This document shows, piece after piece, positions 9,966 through 22,556 of a stretch of DNA of 64,000 bases (its first letter is position 1; every line of letters starts with the position of its first letter). A program made the translations under genes and the position numbers. This DNA is from Azolla caroliniana (taxonomy: Eukaryota > Polypodiophyta). The stretch covers positions 10,850,001 to 10,914,000 of the forward strand of contig JBHGNT010000005.1 of assembly GCA_043228905.1 (NCBI GenBank), in the 5' to 3' direction. Under the pieces are notes generated by a model, which did no database searches, had not been told where the DNA came from, and saw only the letters and a program-made list of their open reading frames with translations.

Positions 9966-12446
9966 CTTCCCTTGAATTTGAACTGAAATTGGAATGGAAA
10001 GAATGGTCCATATTGAGGACACAGAGACGGGCTTGAGCATGTAGTAGCGAGCATGACCTTTTCTGTGCTCTGAGAAGAAAAAGAAATATGAAGTCTTGAC
10101 AGAGAACTCGGATGCATGAGCCACCGGTTTTCTCTTCAATGACATGCCAAGAAGGTAGCCTCACTGCATGGTCTATCAAGGCATTGTGAAGCAAATGTAA
10201 TCCATCCATACCACTTTTTGACGTGCCACCATCCATCCTGATAATCAATGTTTTGCTTGTGAAGATATTGAAGAGGTTTGACACACCGTCATTGTCCATG
10301 AAGACATTGAAGAGGTTTGATGCTTTTTGAGCGATCAAAATCTTTTGACATTGAAGAGTTCCTATATAAACATACAGTGAAATTTTGAGCTCAGGATGTC
10401 AAAATTGGAAGTTGAGAAATCAGTTGCCATTGATTGCTACCACTGCAACAGTATTCGTGAAGGTATAAAAATTGATACCATTACCCCAACATCACTTAAT
10501 GATTCTATTTAACATTATCGATGATGTACCTTGCCACTAGTCCCGAATTCGAGATGGTTAGAGTTTCACTGACCCCAACGTCGATTTCTTATTCGTATTT
10601 TGTTCAATTTGTATACAGTACACACTGACTCCACAATATGAACACATTTCCTAAGTTGTATAATGGCATTGTTACCATTTTAGTAGGTACATCTACGTAA
10701 GCTATTTATATGCCATGATGTATATGTATTTCACTGCATTTAAATTCAATTGTCATTCACTGGCTGAACTACAGACACTTTTCTTCAATCTACGTGTAGA
10801 AGGTACTGATGAGCGCTGACATGCAAAATAAATTTGGTAGTATGACATTTGATGGTACTCGTATCAGGCATATAACGACATAGTTAGAATCTTAGTAGCT
10901 ATATTTCCCTTGGATATAAACTATATGCCATGAGTTTATGTTTGTAAAAACTTACCTGTAGTGAAGACCACTTTTTGATGTATTCACATCCATCATGAGC
11001 AGTCTTTTGCTTGTGCATATTTTTTACTCCAATGATATTATGGGGTTTTCCCTGATCTTAATGATGGAGGAAATCCATGCTGAAATTCTTACATTAAAGT
11101 AAGCTTTTTGAAGCTCATGAATAATTGCACAATTACTTGAATGTATTGTATATGAACAGATTTATATATATTTTTATCATAATTATTTGTTTATCATCAC
11201 TAAGGTGATATTTCTTAATTGTTTTTCTTTCTGGAAATTAAATGTGTGAAGACATTGTTGGAATGTTAGTATGAACATGGTGTGATTATGGCATTCGTGA
11301 TTGCTTGACTTAATATCATGACACAATTATAGATACTATGAAATTGTACTTCGTAGTAGATAGGTGTGCACAACTTTTGTGGGTTTGCATTCTAGCTCAT
11401 GTCTATGGTTTCTATTTTTCATTGTTTAATGAATATAAAGTTGTTGCCTTGTCTTGCTCTGAGTGTTTCTTTGACTAATAGAGTCGATTATGATATTCCA
11501 TGGTCACAATATGGTGTGCGATGAATGTTATTTTGGGATCTATAATCATTTCTATTGTAGGTTGGTGCATGGGGATTATAGCTCCTAATGAACAAGGAGA
11601 TTATTGTTTTTTTAACTAAGCATATGAAATTGTGTGTATGGGACGTTTTGTCATTACATTGACTTGCCTATGGTAGTGTAAACAAGTTAACTTAGATATA
11701 ACATACATAAATTATTCTCAATAACATGTTAATAATTTTAACGTTGCATTGATTCTAGTGAACTTTGATCGATGTGCAAATAAATGATTGTTGCATTTCT
11801 TCACATGCATGCATGTGTGATAGTTTAACGTGAGTTTTTTAATTTGGTGGATGGCTTTCTCAATCACCTTGTATGAATTTAATAAGCATTTTGCAATTAC
11901 GTGAATAAATAAAAAATGCATATTGTGCATTTACACCACAATATATTGTGGTATTACCACAATCCATTCTAAGTTAAGATAACCTTAGCCATGATAGGTT
12001 AACCATGGTCTAGTTAAGGTGCTTACAACATGACTAAGAACCGCCCATAACTAACCAACAACTACCAAACATAATTGTCCAACTAAAGCTATCAAAGTGT
12101 AAACATGAAAGTGGAATAGACAAGTTTTTGAGTAAGGATCTTGAGTATTTCACTTTGGTGGAAATGATGGGCACCCTTCCTTCAATTTCTAACCTTTATA
12201 ACTATGGGTCTGGTTTCAACTCAAACTGAACTGAATTGTTAAGCCACGGTTTAACGGTTTATTGGTTCCAAAAAAAATTAATGGTTTGGATTTTCAAGAA
12301 ACGTTTTGGTTTCAGTTTGGTTTATTTCTAAAAGTCGAGTTTATCAGTTTCTAGGTTTAAATGGTTTGGTTTAAAGGTTTATTGATTTTGGTTAACTTTT
12401 TTCCCCTTAAATGGTTTAATGAATGATTTTTTATTGATTGAATTAA
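9966..12446. other. Intergenic region downstream of SUVH
   Basis: No convincing coding potential was seen on either strand. It is AT-rich with short open stretches only. A small palindrome (CCACAATATATTGTGG, about 11937-11953) and a TGGTTTGGTTT-like low-complexity stretch (12240-12400) are the only structures noticed. The 3' UTR of the SUVH gene lies at its left end. Confidence 0.5.
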
Positions 12447-12884
12447 TGTAAAGAGTTTCGTATGTGGAAGCTTATGAACAACACAGTCGGCTTAGCCACA
12501 ATTAGGTAAAACACAGAGGAAAGCAGAAAATATAGTAAGCAGAGGAGAGACAGAAAAAGCAAAAGACAAAAAACTCGATTCAAAATAATACGTTCTCTAT
12601 ACATACAAATGTGCTCAACGAGCACTTTTATACAAGCCCTGACAGCGGGCTGACACAAGTACCGCCAGTACTTGAATGCTCATAAAGAGCCTACAACACT
12701 AACTCCCTAAAAATATTCCTAATACTAAGACTAGGAATATAGGCTCTAATGGCCTATCAGCCTTATCCTAGGTTGTCCAGTTATCGGCTTATTCAACCGA
12801 CTTCCCTCAGCCACCTCGACTGTCAGCTTCTTCAGCCAACCGACCTTTAGCCGATCCGGCTCATGTTGAGCTTGTCTCTCAACA
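12447..12884 (-). repeat. 3' LTR of copia remnant C
   Basis: A TGTAAAG...CTCAACA segment of about 438 bp. On the minus strand its TGTTGAGAG start follows a purine-rich tract (12885-12900, GAGCTTGAGGGGGAG on the minus strand), the usual polypurine tract. It shares only end motifs and a 'CTTATGAACAACAC' box with the element A LTR, so it is a related but different family. Confidence 0.75.
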
Positions 12885-14065
12885 CTCCCCCTCAAGCTCA
12901 ACTTGAGGTTCCTCCTCCTCTATTGGTTCATCGCCTCGCCTCCTCCTGCTAGCTCGTCTTTTGGCACGTGCTCCTTGACCCGTCTAGTCCTGTGCTCTTC
13001 GACCTCCTCGGTCGGCTTGTCTACTCTTTCTTGTCCGCTTGGCCCTCATGCAATTTGGCTCGTCCAAATCAAACCGATCGACCGAATCGACTGTCTCCGA
13101 TTCGTTCCCGCTATTGTCTGAATTGGTTGACTCCAATTTGTTCTCCCTTTTCAGGCCCTTAACCACATCCGACCATGTCCTGGCTGCAGCCTTTTTCTTC
13201 CGCTCGGCCCGGTCCTTCTTGACTCTGTCGCTTGCTTCGGTTCTACAGGATGTTTCGACTTCCTTAGTCGATTCTACTTCTTCTTAGTCTTGGTCTCCCC
13301 TTTGTTCAGTTGGCTTCAACTCGTCCTTTTGGTCGCTCCCCCTGCATCATTCCTCGGCTTCTTCAGCCATTCCGAACTTAAACTCTTCATTTGATTCAGT
13401 TTTTCGAACTCCATCTCTTCTGTCTCTTCCGATATCTCTCCCCCTTAAGTTCGGTATGTCGAGATGCTGCAAGCCAAGTACACTCAAAAAATGCCGCAAA
13501 TTGTCTAAGCCGAGGGGTTTGGTGAAGATGTCGGCCACCTTACGATTAGTCCGAACATATTGCAGTTTCTCTTCACTAGAGAGAGGACGCTCGTGCACGA
13601 AGTGGTAATGCACTTCTATGTGTTTGGTTTGATCGTGGAAGACGGGGTTCTTGGCTAGTTGGATGATGTTAAGGTTGTCACACTGCATCATTGCTGGTTC
13701 AGACACCTCCATCTGCAAATCCTTCAGTAGCCACTTGAGCCATATGGCTTCGCATGTAGCGACAACTGCTCCTCTGTATTTGGCCTTAGTGCTCAACAAT
13801 GCCATTGTCATCCGCTTTTTATTGCATCAAGCAACTGCGACACTTCCTAAAGAGAAAGCATATCCGGCCCAATCGGCATTCATGTAGCTGACTAACTGTT
13901 TGACTATGCCATGCTGATACAGTAACGCCCTGTCCTTCGTGGCGCTGACATATCACAATAATCTCTGCGCACATTGAAGGTCCTCGATTGTCGGTCTCTG
14001 CATGAATTGACTTATCACGCCAACTGAACAACTACGATTGGGTCGAGACATGGAATTGCTCATGG
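12885..14065 (-). pseudogene. Copia remnant C: RNase H and 3' coding end
   Basis: Reading from 14065 downward the minus strand encodes 'GVISQFMQRPTIEDLQ', 'VSYMNADWAGY', 'WLLKDLQMEV', 'CDNLNIIQLAKNPVFH' and 'TKHIEVHYHFVHE', ending 'ADIFTKPLG'. This is the end of RT and all of RNase H of a Ty1/copia polyprotein. Frameshifts occur around 13815. The long tail after RNase H (13347 down to 12900) is low-complexity and serine/arginine-like. The 5' part of the element is missing beyond 14065. Confidence 0.85.
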
Positions 14066-14215
14066 TTGTAACATACGTAGCATACCATACGCGTACAATA
14101 CGTATGCTACGTATTTTACAAGTATTCTAAAAAAATTTATAAGTTCTTAGAATACGTATTTAAAGGTAAAATAAGTTGAATACATTAAATATGTTTTGAA
14201 TACGTTGTTGAATAT

Positions 14216-14674
14216 TGTTGAGAGGTCAAGCTCAACTTAGTTTAGTTATATTGGTCAACCATGTAACTTCATAGTTACCTAGATAGAATCTAGTTAGGAG
14301 TGTTGACTGTACCGCCTTAAATAGGACCTTGTACTTAAGTGGGATATTCTAGGTCCTCCACTCCTAAGTACATTTAATATAGGACTTACACCTTAGTACC
14401 TATATTCTACTCACATATGTGCACCTTTGCACATGAGATGTATTTTGAACATGAGATGTATATATACCTCATTGTGGTATTTTTGTATTTGATGATGATG
14501 ATGCTAATTTAATATAGAGTTAATCATCCCCCATCCATTGTTGTTCATAAGTGTAACTTCCTCTCTCTCTTCCTCTCACACACATACACACACATATCAC
14601 TTAATCTTCCGCTTATCAACTAATCACATAATTAGGTACTAATTAACCCGTAGTTAATCACCTAATTCTTAAGA
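14216..14674 (+). repeat. Plus-oriented LTR of the element A family
   Basis: Begins TGTTGAGAGG and is the reverse complement of the LTR family at 4405-4846. It is followed at once by the primer site TGGTATCAGAGC (14675-14686). It is therefore a 5' LTR whose internal region was lost: LINE sequence starts at about 14690. Confidence 0.9.
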
Positions 14675-14686
14675 TGGTATCAGAGC
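14675..14686 (+). other. Primer-binding site next to the 14216 LTR
   Basis: TGGTATCAGAGC, complementary to the initiator tRNA-Met 3' end, directly after the LTR. Confidence 0.85.
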
Positions 14687-15456
14687 GTGTGGCATGTGAG
14701 CTAAGTCGCATGGAAGCAATGGTTCAAATGGCAGATAACGGTATGGGCTCTAACATGTATCGATGTGTACGGTTTCCTGTTTCGCAAAGAATATGTGTAG
14801 TATAATGTGTGAAGCGCGAGCCTCCACATTTGTCCCATGTCATGATACATTGGTGTTGCAAAAAGGCCTCATTTACAGAGGAATCTAGTGATGCATCATG
14901 AAGCAAGTGTCTTGCATACCATCTACCAAACCATTTTTCTATATCTTGCATCCAACCGGAACACAAAATTTTGTTTTTATGCGTCTTTTGGATCTTTTTG
15001 CTTGCTTCCCATGCAATTCTAGGAAGTCGATGTGAGGGACTTTTTTGAACCTTAAGCATGTATTCAACAACCCTTTCCATGGCCATGATCTCAATGGAAA
15101 GCGATCCCATCTCGAGGAGGAGGAGGAGGAGGGTGTAGGGCGTTTGTTTCTTAACTTGTAGAAACTTCGTAAGAAAATGTTTTTGGACATTTTCAAACTC
15201 TTTCCACATAGATTTAGGGATGCTACCGCCCCATACTTCCACCCCATAGAGAAGAACCGGTGTCACCAAAGTGTTGAAAAGATATTTCTTGAGGACCCAA
15301 CTCTTAATATCTCCAAGATTGCATGTATGCTCGCTTACCCGCCTCTAAGGGGCGTGTAGCACATTCATTCCATATATGATTTGAAGGAACTTCAAGGCCA
15401 AGATATTTGAAGCTTTCCACACATTCAAGTGGTGCATTGTTGTACATAATGCATGA
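14687..15456 (-). pseudogene. LINE fragment, C-terminal region, minus strand
   Basis: The minus strand reads 'ESFKYLGLEVPSNH', 'WNECATRPLEAGKRAY', then 'VLLYGVEVWGGSI' and 'FLQVKKQTPYTLLL', ending 'TIASMRLSSH' next to the LTR primer site. This is the region behind the reverse transcriptase in plant and animal non-LTR elements. It is broken by a stop and a frameshift near 15290. It lies head-to-head against the plus-strand LINE starting at about 15457. Confidence 0.75.
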
Positions 15457-18400
15457 AGTCGGTTAGATAGAATGTATGTGATGCCCAATGATTCTTTTTT
15501 ACCGACATCACTTCGTATGAAAGTTCTACAAGATGTAGGAACTTCAGATCACTTTCCTATTTGTTTGGAGGTTTGTAGTCATGCAATTGACATGTATAAA
15601 TCCTTATTTGGAAAGCCTCCATTACGCTTTAACTCTTCTCTTTTGCTTCAACCTCACTTTGATTGTCTCATGGAGCAATTTTTTCACAAGAAGTGAATCT
15701 TAAAGGAGTTAAAGCATGGGATATCACGTTACGAAACATTACGATCATTCATCGTATGTATGGAGTAACTAATGCTCAATGAAGAAGAGGTCTTCATCGA
15801 CAATTCTCACAAGTTCTCTCCAGGTGTAATGCATTATTGATATCCAAAGTCAATTGCATGTTATTATTTCTCAGTTGCAATGCCAAAGTTATCGTTATGT
15901 GAAGATGCGACAACTGAGGGATGGGCTCATAAATAATCAATGTCAATCTCATTTGTTTTTCCAAGCGTTACATCCTACTTATGCTCGATCTAATGTGGTA
16001 CATGTGAAGCAAGAGGACGAATGGATAGTGGATCCTACTACAATAATTGACATATGTGTTCATTACTTTAAGGAGTTGATTGGCCCACAATTGTTAATGA
16101 CAAATGAGGTGAGTAGAGCACATCATGAGTTTTATGATGTGGTTGGATGTATTGTGCATGACCTCATTTGTCATGAATTGGATGCGGATTTCACTTAGGT
16201 TGAGGTGGACACAGTTTTAAGGCATCTTCCTAGTGGTAAGAACCTTGGTTGGGATGTCTTGACAAATGAAGTTTTTAAGCGATATTCGAACATTTTAAAG
16301 GGGCCCTTAACTTTGATGTTTCAACATTCTTGGGATTCTGGTCGTATGCCTCAAGCTTGGAAGGTTGGTCTAATTAAATTAGTTCCAAAGCTGGCATATC
16401 CCGAGTCATTTCATTAATGGAGACCTATTTCTTTGATGGGGGGGTTGTATAAGATATTTACAAAGGTCTTGGCAAATAGATTACAAAATTATTTGCCAAA
16501 GTTGATACATCCCGCCCAATATAGTTTTATTGCAGGTAGGAATATATTGCATAATATGTTGAATGTTCAAATGGCCATGGATTATGCTCGAAACATTCAT
16601 CAAGAATTGATTATGGTGCAATTAGATTTGGAGAAAGCTTATGATCATGTTAATTGGACCTTTGTTTCTGGGTTAATGCATACAATGGGCTTTGGACCTC
16701 GTATGCGTCGCCTCATATTTGTATTAGGACAAGATACGGTGTCTCGAGTAATGCTTAACGGGGGAGTTACATCAAATATTGCCCTCACAAGATCCATTCA
16801 TCAAGGATGCCCTCTTAGCCCATTGTTGTTTTATTGTTACTCATCCCTTGTTAGTGATGTTATCAAGGCTTGCAACAAATGGTGGCATTGTGGGTCTACA
16901 CCTTCCGTCTGAAGGGCAACTAGTGGGACAAGCTTTGGCTGATGATTCTTTCATGTTTCTACAAGCCTCACGAGAGAATCTTGAGAAGGGGATGCTTGTA
17001 TGGAACCAATTTGCATTGGGTTCCAGATTACATATTAATTGGAGGAAGTCTAGTCTCATATCATGTACTGAAAGGGGGTTTGGAATGTTTAGGATGGCAA
17101 GGATCCGTGGTCAAGAAAGGCTCTATTTTTCGACACTTGGGCTATCCATTAGGAATGAATGTTACAAATGGTCAATTGATTGAATGGATACAGTCTAGTA
17201 AGTTGAGGGATAAGTTCATGTATTGGAAGTCACAACCTTGGTCATTTCATGTACGCTTGAAGGTTGTACAATTTATTATGGAACCCATGATATTATATTA
17301 CTTGCCATTGTTGCCATGGACAAAGAAGGCTTTGCATTCTATTTTGGAACCTCTTCGATATTTTTTGGGGAAGAAGAGGGATAAGATGTTAGGATTTCGG
17401 TCCCTCCGGATGGGATAATGCAGGCCCGGTGAGAGCCGGATGATGAAGGCCCGGTGAGAACCTCTCACCGAATGAAGGGACATATATGTAAATATGTTCC
17501 AGAGAGCCCACATGAGCTATATTTGTAAATAGCCCGAAAGTCATGTTAGTATAAATATGACCTAGGGCAAACAGTAATAGTGAGTTGTTGTCCTTATTGT
17601 GTATAGAGTTATTGTATGAGTAATTGTTATACAAAGCGTAACAGAGTGAGAGAGAGAGACACAGAGGGATTCTCTGTTGTAACCACCGCTAGGCGAAGAC
17701 AGTGAGCACGAGGTCGTTGCTTCTATGCCCCTCTATTGTATTCTTTTGATATAGGGATAGTTTGGGGTTTGTGGGCTCCCGTGGTTTTTCCCTCTCAGGG
17801 TTTTCCATGTTAATATCTTGTGTACTCTCCTGCTTACAGTGTTTTGTGTATACATGCATCTATCTCCACATTCCCATTTCTATGTTTGTAATTCTCAAAG
17901 AAGTGATTGAATACTCGGTTGTGGCTGAGCATTATTCCGTGTATTCTTTACATAAGATGGGAATTACTTGGGTTGTGTGGAATCATCTAGAAACCCCTAA
18001 GCGCTTGGGGGGAACTGGAATATTGAACTTATCTAAGCATATGATGGCTCGTAGATTTTCATTATTACAAGACATATGTTCAAACTCACGACCATGGATA
18101 TCTATTGTTCAATATTTCATTGAGAACAAGGGTTCAACACATGGGAGGACAATGATTAAAGGCTTCATAGTGACAATTACTGAATGGATGTATTTCACTT
18201 AGGATTTAGGGCTCTACATGTGTTCAACACTTGGTTACGTCATGGCAAGAAGCACTCTTGTTACGTGTATGGAAACTATCACCTAGTAGAGAACATTGTA
18301 ATTCTTTGCAAAAAGAGTTGCTTGTGTCTTCTCGGTTATTATGTTGGCTAGGAAAGAAGAGATTGCGCTCTCAATTTAATCGTTTGTTTCGTTTGGGAGT

Positions 18401-19310
18401 CAAAGAGCTGGGAGATATAGTTGAGGCTCCATCTCAAAGAATTTTGGAGTTTGTTGAAGCCCAACAATTATTACGCATTCTACCTAATTATGGGTTTATT
18501 TGGCAACAACTACAAAATATTCCATTGATGCAAGGTCCCTTACCTCTACAAACAGGAGAACGACCCTGGATTGATTGGTGTTTAAAGGGTCAAACGTCGT
18601 TGTTACAAGTGACTGCTAATCTTTTGTATCATTGCTTTGTTGAGTCTCTTGGATGGCTATCATCTAAGGCTAAAGAAAAATGGAGAATACACAAACCCGA
18701 TCATGGGTGGTGGCAGATCTTACAACGTAGTTGGCATTCTAAATTGCCACATGGAGCAAAGGTCTTCATTTGGAGAGTTTTGATTGGAGGATTGCCTTTG
18801 GGATTAGCTCTAAAGCGTTGTGGACTAGCAACGAGCAATTGCTTCCTTTGCACTATTCAAATGGAGGATAGTACTCATCTATTTCTACAATGTTTGATTG
18901 CTTGTCAGATTTAGAATTACATTTCTCAAATCTGCAAGTCTTATCACGGTGTTATTTGACATCTAGACAGTGGGTGTTTGCACAATTTACACAAGTTGAC
19001 TGAAAATTAGAGATGGAGATCATTTTTCTATTTCTGAGATATTGGGGATTGCAACATAATTGGAATATGTGCAACGCTTTTGTATACGATGGTAAACATG
19101 GAGTGAAAGCATATCTACGAAAGTTGGAGGGAGTACTAATGTGGCAATTTTCTTTATTGGAGAAAGTGGAAATTCTTTCCTCGGTGGAGTGTTCGTCTTT
19201 CCTATTGGCAATTCAACATATTCCACTACCCATGTAGTGTAGTTAGAGGGTGACCATAGTCCATTGTCACACCCATTGTAAGTAGTGTTTTTTACACACA
19301 TTTACTAATA
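15457..19310 (+). mobile_element. L1-like LINE (dead), interrupted by a solo LTR
   Basis: The plus strand begins inside the endonuclease ('RLDRMYVMPNDSF', then 'VGTSDHFPICLEV', the SDH box near 15549). It continues to a reverse transcriptase (16205-17200) with 'QLDLEKAYDHVNW' (motif A), 'SIHQGCPLSP' (motif B) and 'ALADDSFMF' (motif C, LADD where YADD or FADD is usual). Then come the thumb region 'PKRLGGTGILNL' (about 17990) and a zf-RVT tail 'CGLATSNCFLCTIQ...HLFLQC' (about 18820-18900). Several stops and shifts break it. A 566-bp LTR sits inside at 17387-17952. The 5' end is truncated, and a (GA)n run near 19323 marks the 3' flank. Confidence 0.88.
17387..17952 (+). repeat. Solo copia LTR inside the LINE, TSD TAAGA
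   Basis: Starts TGTTAGGATT and ends TTTACA, with TAAGA on both sides (17382-17386 and 17953-17957). It is related to the LTR at 61244-61950: same start, the CCGG-rich repeats, the TTTGTAAATA boxes, 'TATAAATATGAC' and the 'GTGGTTTTTCC' block. Removing it with one TAAGA restores the LINE frame ('KKRDKM' followed by 'GITWVVWNH'). Confidence 0.92.
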
Positions 19311-21129
19311 TAATTGTGTGTTTTAGAGAGAGAGAGAGAGAGAAAGAAACTTTATTATTAGAGGATTTGTTTCTCTCTATAGCCAACTGACCACATAGAG
19401 AGAGATTGTGGTGGTTATATGGTTATAGGTGCACTCTATTTTTGGGGTGCACCTTTTCATATTGTTTAGCATTTCGTATAATTTATTTTTCTATTTATCT
19501 ATTCTAAACTAATTAGTTTACTGCAACAGTAGAACAATCAAGATGCATAAACCATCACAATATCATAATTTTGACATAGCAGAACAAGAAGTTGTGAAAC
19601 TAATGGAGCCAGATATATGTTATGGACATTTACTGTTACGAAATAAAAGAGTTTTGATTCCCATGAGACCTGCACTTGAAGGAAAGTTGGTTTCGGCATC
19701 AGTTATTCTCATTGAAGAGCTATTGTAAACAATGGATGAAAAAACTACAGTTTTTCTTTACAAATATCAAAGCTTCTTGTTGGGTATGTTGGACAACTTG
19801 ATCAAAGATAAATATGATCTATAAAACTAGAATTAACTAGTGGGAAGTTATTAGGGTTGGAAAGGATATTTAAGTTATAATTATGCCTCAATGCACATAT
19901 ATGTGAGACTTACAAGGTGATGTCATAGGTGGTTCTAATGCTTATTTCATAGCTAGTGTCATTGTAAGAATGCTCGTTGTCATTGTAGGAAGCATTTTCA
20001 TATAATATGTGGATCTTATGAGTGACCTTGATGCTCAAGAACTTTACTAATGTGTTGGAATTTAGTGAGGGGTAGAGAATTGCCTTTCTTTATTTTACAA
20101 CCAAAGCAATGGATGATATGTTTCTTTGAGTCGTTTGTCATGGATAGAGAGGTACATGGGTATTAGTTGTTGGGCACACACATGCCGATTATATTGTGGT
20201 TGAATGTTTGAGAAGAATTTGGAGAGTTACAATTTTCAAGGAGAGGGTATGTTCATGGGTTTGCCTCTTTGGCATTCTCCTGTTTACTTAAGATTGTTAT
20301 GTTCTCCTCTTGTTAAAGTGTCACAATAGCTTAGGTCAATTCAATATTTCCTATGATATTTTCGCCAAAAAAGTAAGAGTGAATTTCGTATGAGCATGTA
20401 CAAAATGGGTTTGTGAGGATTATGTTTGGGAATTTCTGGAACAATTTTGATTTACGAACAAATTTGAAGACATTGCCTTCACGAACTATTTGGATATCAT
20501 AATGTAACAACCAACCTTGTGTATTTAATGAGCTTATCAAGGATTCACCTAAAGAACCTTTATAGGACGGTATGCTCTTCCATTGGACAACTTTCTAAAA
20601 AGTGAAAAAAAAAAAACTTTCTAAGAAGCGTGGTTGACAATGATGATCAAATGACAAAGTAATTCCATGATGGTATATAAAAGTAGTGAGTGATTGATTA
20701 TTAGTGAAATGTACTTGTTGGCAATGACAATGTGCTCTTAGTTTGGTAGGGCCAAGGAAATGTGATTGCATGTTTGGTCCTCACTTTCATCTAATTACGT
20801 GACCATGTGCGGCATGAATAAAAAATGATGTAAACCACATAATTTGCAAGAGCATGTGCACAAAAGCGTAGGGTTTGATTGAGAGAGACTTTGAAGCATG
20901 TAATAATATATCATGAACACACATGTGGATGATTATTAAACCATTTGTCGAGAGAGAGAGAGAGAGAGAGCGATCATATTCATATTAAATGTATGTATAG
21001 AGACTAGGCTGGACTTCCTGCAGTAGGGAAGCAAAAGTTAAGGAGTAATGGTGGGTAGGAGGATCCTACTACAACAAGAAGTAGGTGTCAAATAGATTGT
21101 AATTGTAAGTAGTAATAAGGGTTTAGTTA
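19311..21129. other. Intergenic region after the LINE
   Basis: AT-rich with two (GA)n microsatellites (about 19323-19347 and 20950-20970). Short open frames show no recognisable domain and no codon-like constraint. The right end is the 3' flank of the small secreted-protein gene on the minus strand. Confidence 0.45.
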
Positions 21130-21150
21130 GGGGGGGGGGGGGGGGGGGGG
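21130..21150. repeat. Homopolymer run of 21 G
   Basis: An unbroken G tract that ends three bases from the stop codon (21154-21156) of the minus-strand gene, so the mRNA would carry poly-C at the start of its 3' UTR. Its length may be unstable or mis-sequenced. Confidence 0.9.
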
Positions 21151-21153
21151 TGG

Positions 21154-21558
21154 TCAGTTGTTAATGATGGAGCTGGAGGTGAGGGAGTAGATGGCATTGT
21201 TGCCGATGAGCATGGCTCCCGGGTGGCCATTGAATTTGACACACTCGTCGATGATGTCGGAGAACTCGAGAGTGACGGCGTCTCGGTAGATCTTGAGGGG
21301 GCGAGCACCGCGGTTGCTCACACGCGCCTTGCACGACCCGTACACCTCCTGCATGTAGAACCCGGCCTTCAGCGTGTACGAGTCCTCCCCTAGAAACTTG
21401 ATCGCCTTCACACAGTCCTCCACCACCAGCCCCGTCTGCACCTTGTCGCACTGTATCTGCGCACGTGCCACGGAGCAGCAGATCACCATCACCATCACCA
21501 TCACCATCACCATCACCAACGAGCACCTGCTCCCGCCATGACATCCTGATCCCGCCAT
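21154..21558 (-). CDS. Small secreted four-cysteine protein
   Basis: A 134-residue protein. Its N-terminus is a classical signal peptide: a hydrophobic core of alternating Met-Val then 'ICCSVARA', with probable cleavage before 'QIQC'. The mature part of about 100 residues has four cysteines ('QIQC', 'VEDC', 'YGSC', 'IDEC'), enough for two disulfides, plus 'CKARVSNRG' and 'LEFSDIIDEC'. The spacing recalls small secreted Hce2/Ecp2-like or KP4-like folds, but I cannot assign a family with confidence. The Met-Val core is written by a CATCAC hexanucleotide microsatellite (21483-21520). GC content is higher than in the flanks, as expected for coding sequence. No intron is needed. It is probably apoplastic. 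Confidence 0.75.
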   Translation of the reverse strand: MAGSGCHGGSRCSLVMVMVMVMVMVICCSVARAQIQCDKVQTGLVVEDCVKAIKFLGEDSYTLKAGFYMQEVYGSCKARVSNRGARPLKIYRDAVTLEFSDIIDECVKFNGHPGAMLIGNNAIYSLTSSSIINN

Positions 21559-22323
21559 TTTTACTTTTTTTTATGTATATCTGCAGTACAAACAATAGTT
21601 ACAAGCAAATTAGGGCACTCTTCTTCTTTCTTTTCTTTCTTTTTTTTATGACAGAGAACGAGGGAAAGGGGACTTTTTTTATTCTTTTTGGAGATCAAGG
21701 AAGGAATGGAGTTTGTGCGTGCGTGTGTGTGTGTGCGCTCTACATTTCTGTTTGGAGGGAGTCGGTGGGAGGTTCTAATGAATGAATGAATGGAGGATGC
21801 GATGCATTGAATTGGAATTGCGCGGTGGTGGTGTGTGCCTACCCCCGCCCCGCCTCTCTGATGATGCAATCGATCCGATGGGACAATATAATATAACGTG
21901 GTTACAGTGTTTTTGGGGGGCTTCAAATTTGTGCAGGAATTAGGAGGAAGGAAGGAAGATGCAGGGGACTTAAAAAGAGGAAGAAAAAGGGTAGGCCAAA
22001 GGTCACGACGAGGAGGAAGCCAACTCCCCCCCCACCCCACGCCACACCACGCCACGCCTCTCCGATCTGCTCCTAATTACCAAAATCACACCCCAAAATA
22101 AATAAATATATATATGAATGAATGAAACGCCAAGCGTCGCTCCTCTTTCCCTTTTAACTCTTAGATTTTCCAGAGAATCAGTAGCGTCGTTCATTTTGCA
22201 TCACGTGTCTTCAGGGGCATGCCCATGCCCATGGGCCCATGGGCCCATGACCCACACTTTTCTTCGTTTCCCCCTTCCCATACTTGATGATCCAAACCAA
22301 TCCAATGGAGACGGCATAGTACC
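21559..22323 (-). promoter_or_regulatory. Upstream region of the secreted-protein gene
   Basis: It contains T-rich tracts (21555-21690), a (GT)n run (about 21717-21736), an ATGA run (21776-21791) and a C-rich patch (22020-22050). A self-complementary CCCATG/CATGGG cluster lies at about 22216-22250. No gene was identified and no clear TATA box can be assigned. Confidence 0.35.
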
Positions 22324-22556
22324 AAATGACCCAAGTGCGTACTATAGAGGCTCATGCTTTTCATACCCTCTCACAAATTACATTACGAGTTTTCCTTTCC
22401 ATACACCCCACTTTGCTGCATATGTCATCTCGATCGATCCAAATGACCCAAGTGCGTACTATAGAGGCTCATGCTTTTCATACCCTCTCACAAATTACGT
22501 TACGAGTTTTCCTTTCCATACACCCCACTCTGTTGCATATGTCATCTCGATCGATC
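22324..22556. repeat. Tandem duplication, 117-bp period
   Basis: The block starting AAATGACCCAAGTGCG at 22324 is repeated at 22441 with only a few substitutions and ends in CTCGATCGATC. Short open frames here arise from the duplication and show no domain. Confidence 0.9.

Noticed and set aside
21465-22055. Frames antisense to or upstream of the secreted-protein gene
   Set aside because: Low-complexity Ser/Pro/Thr or Lys-rich products arising from microsatellites.
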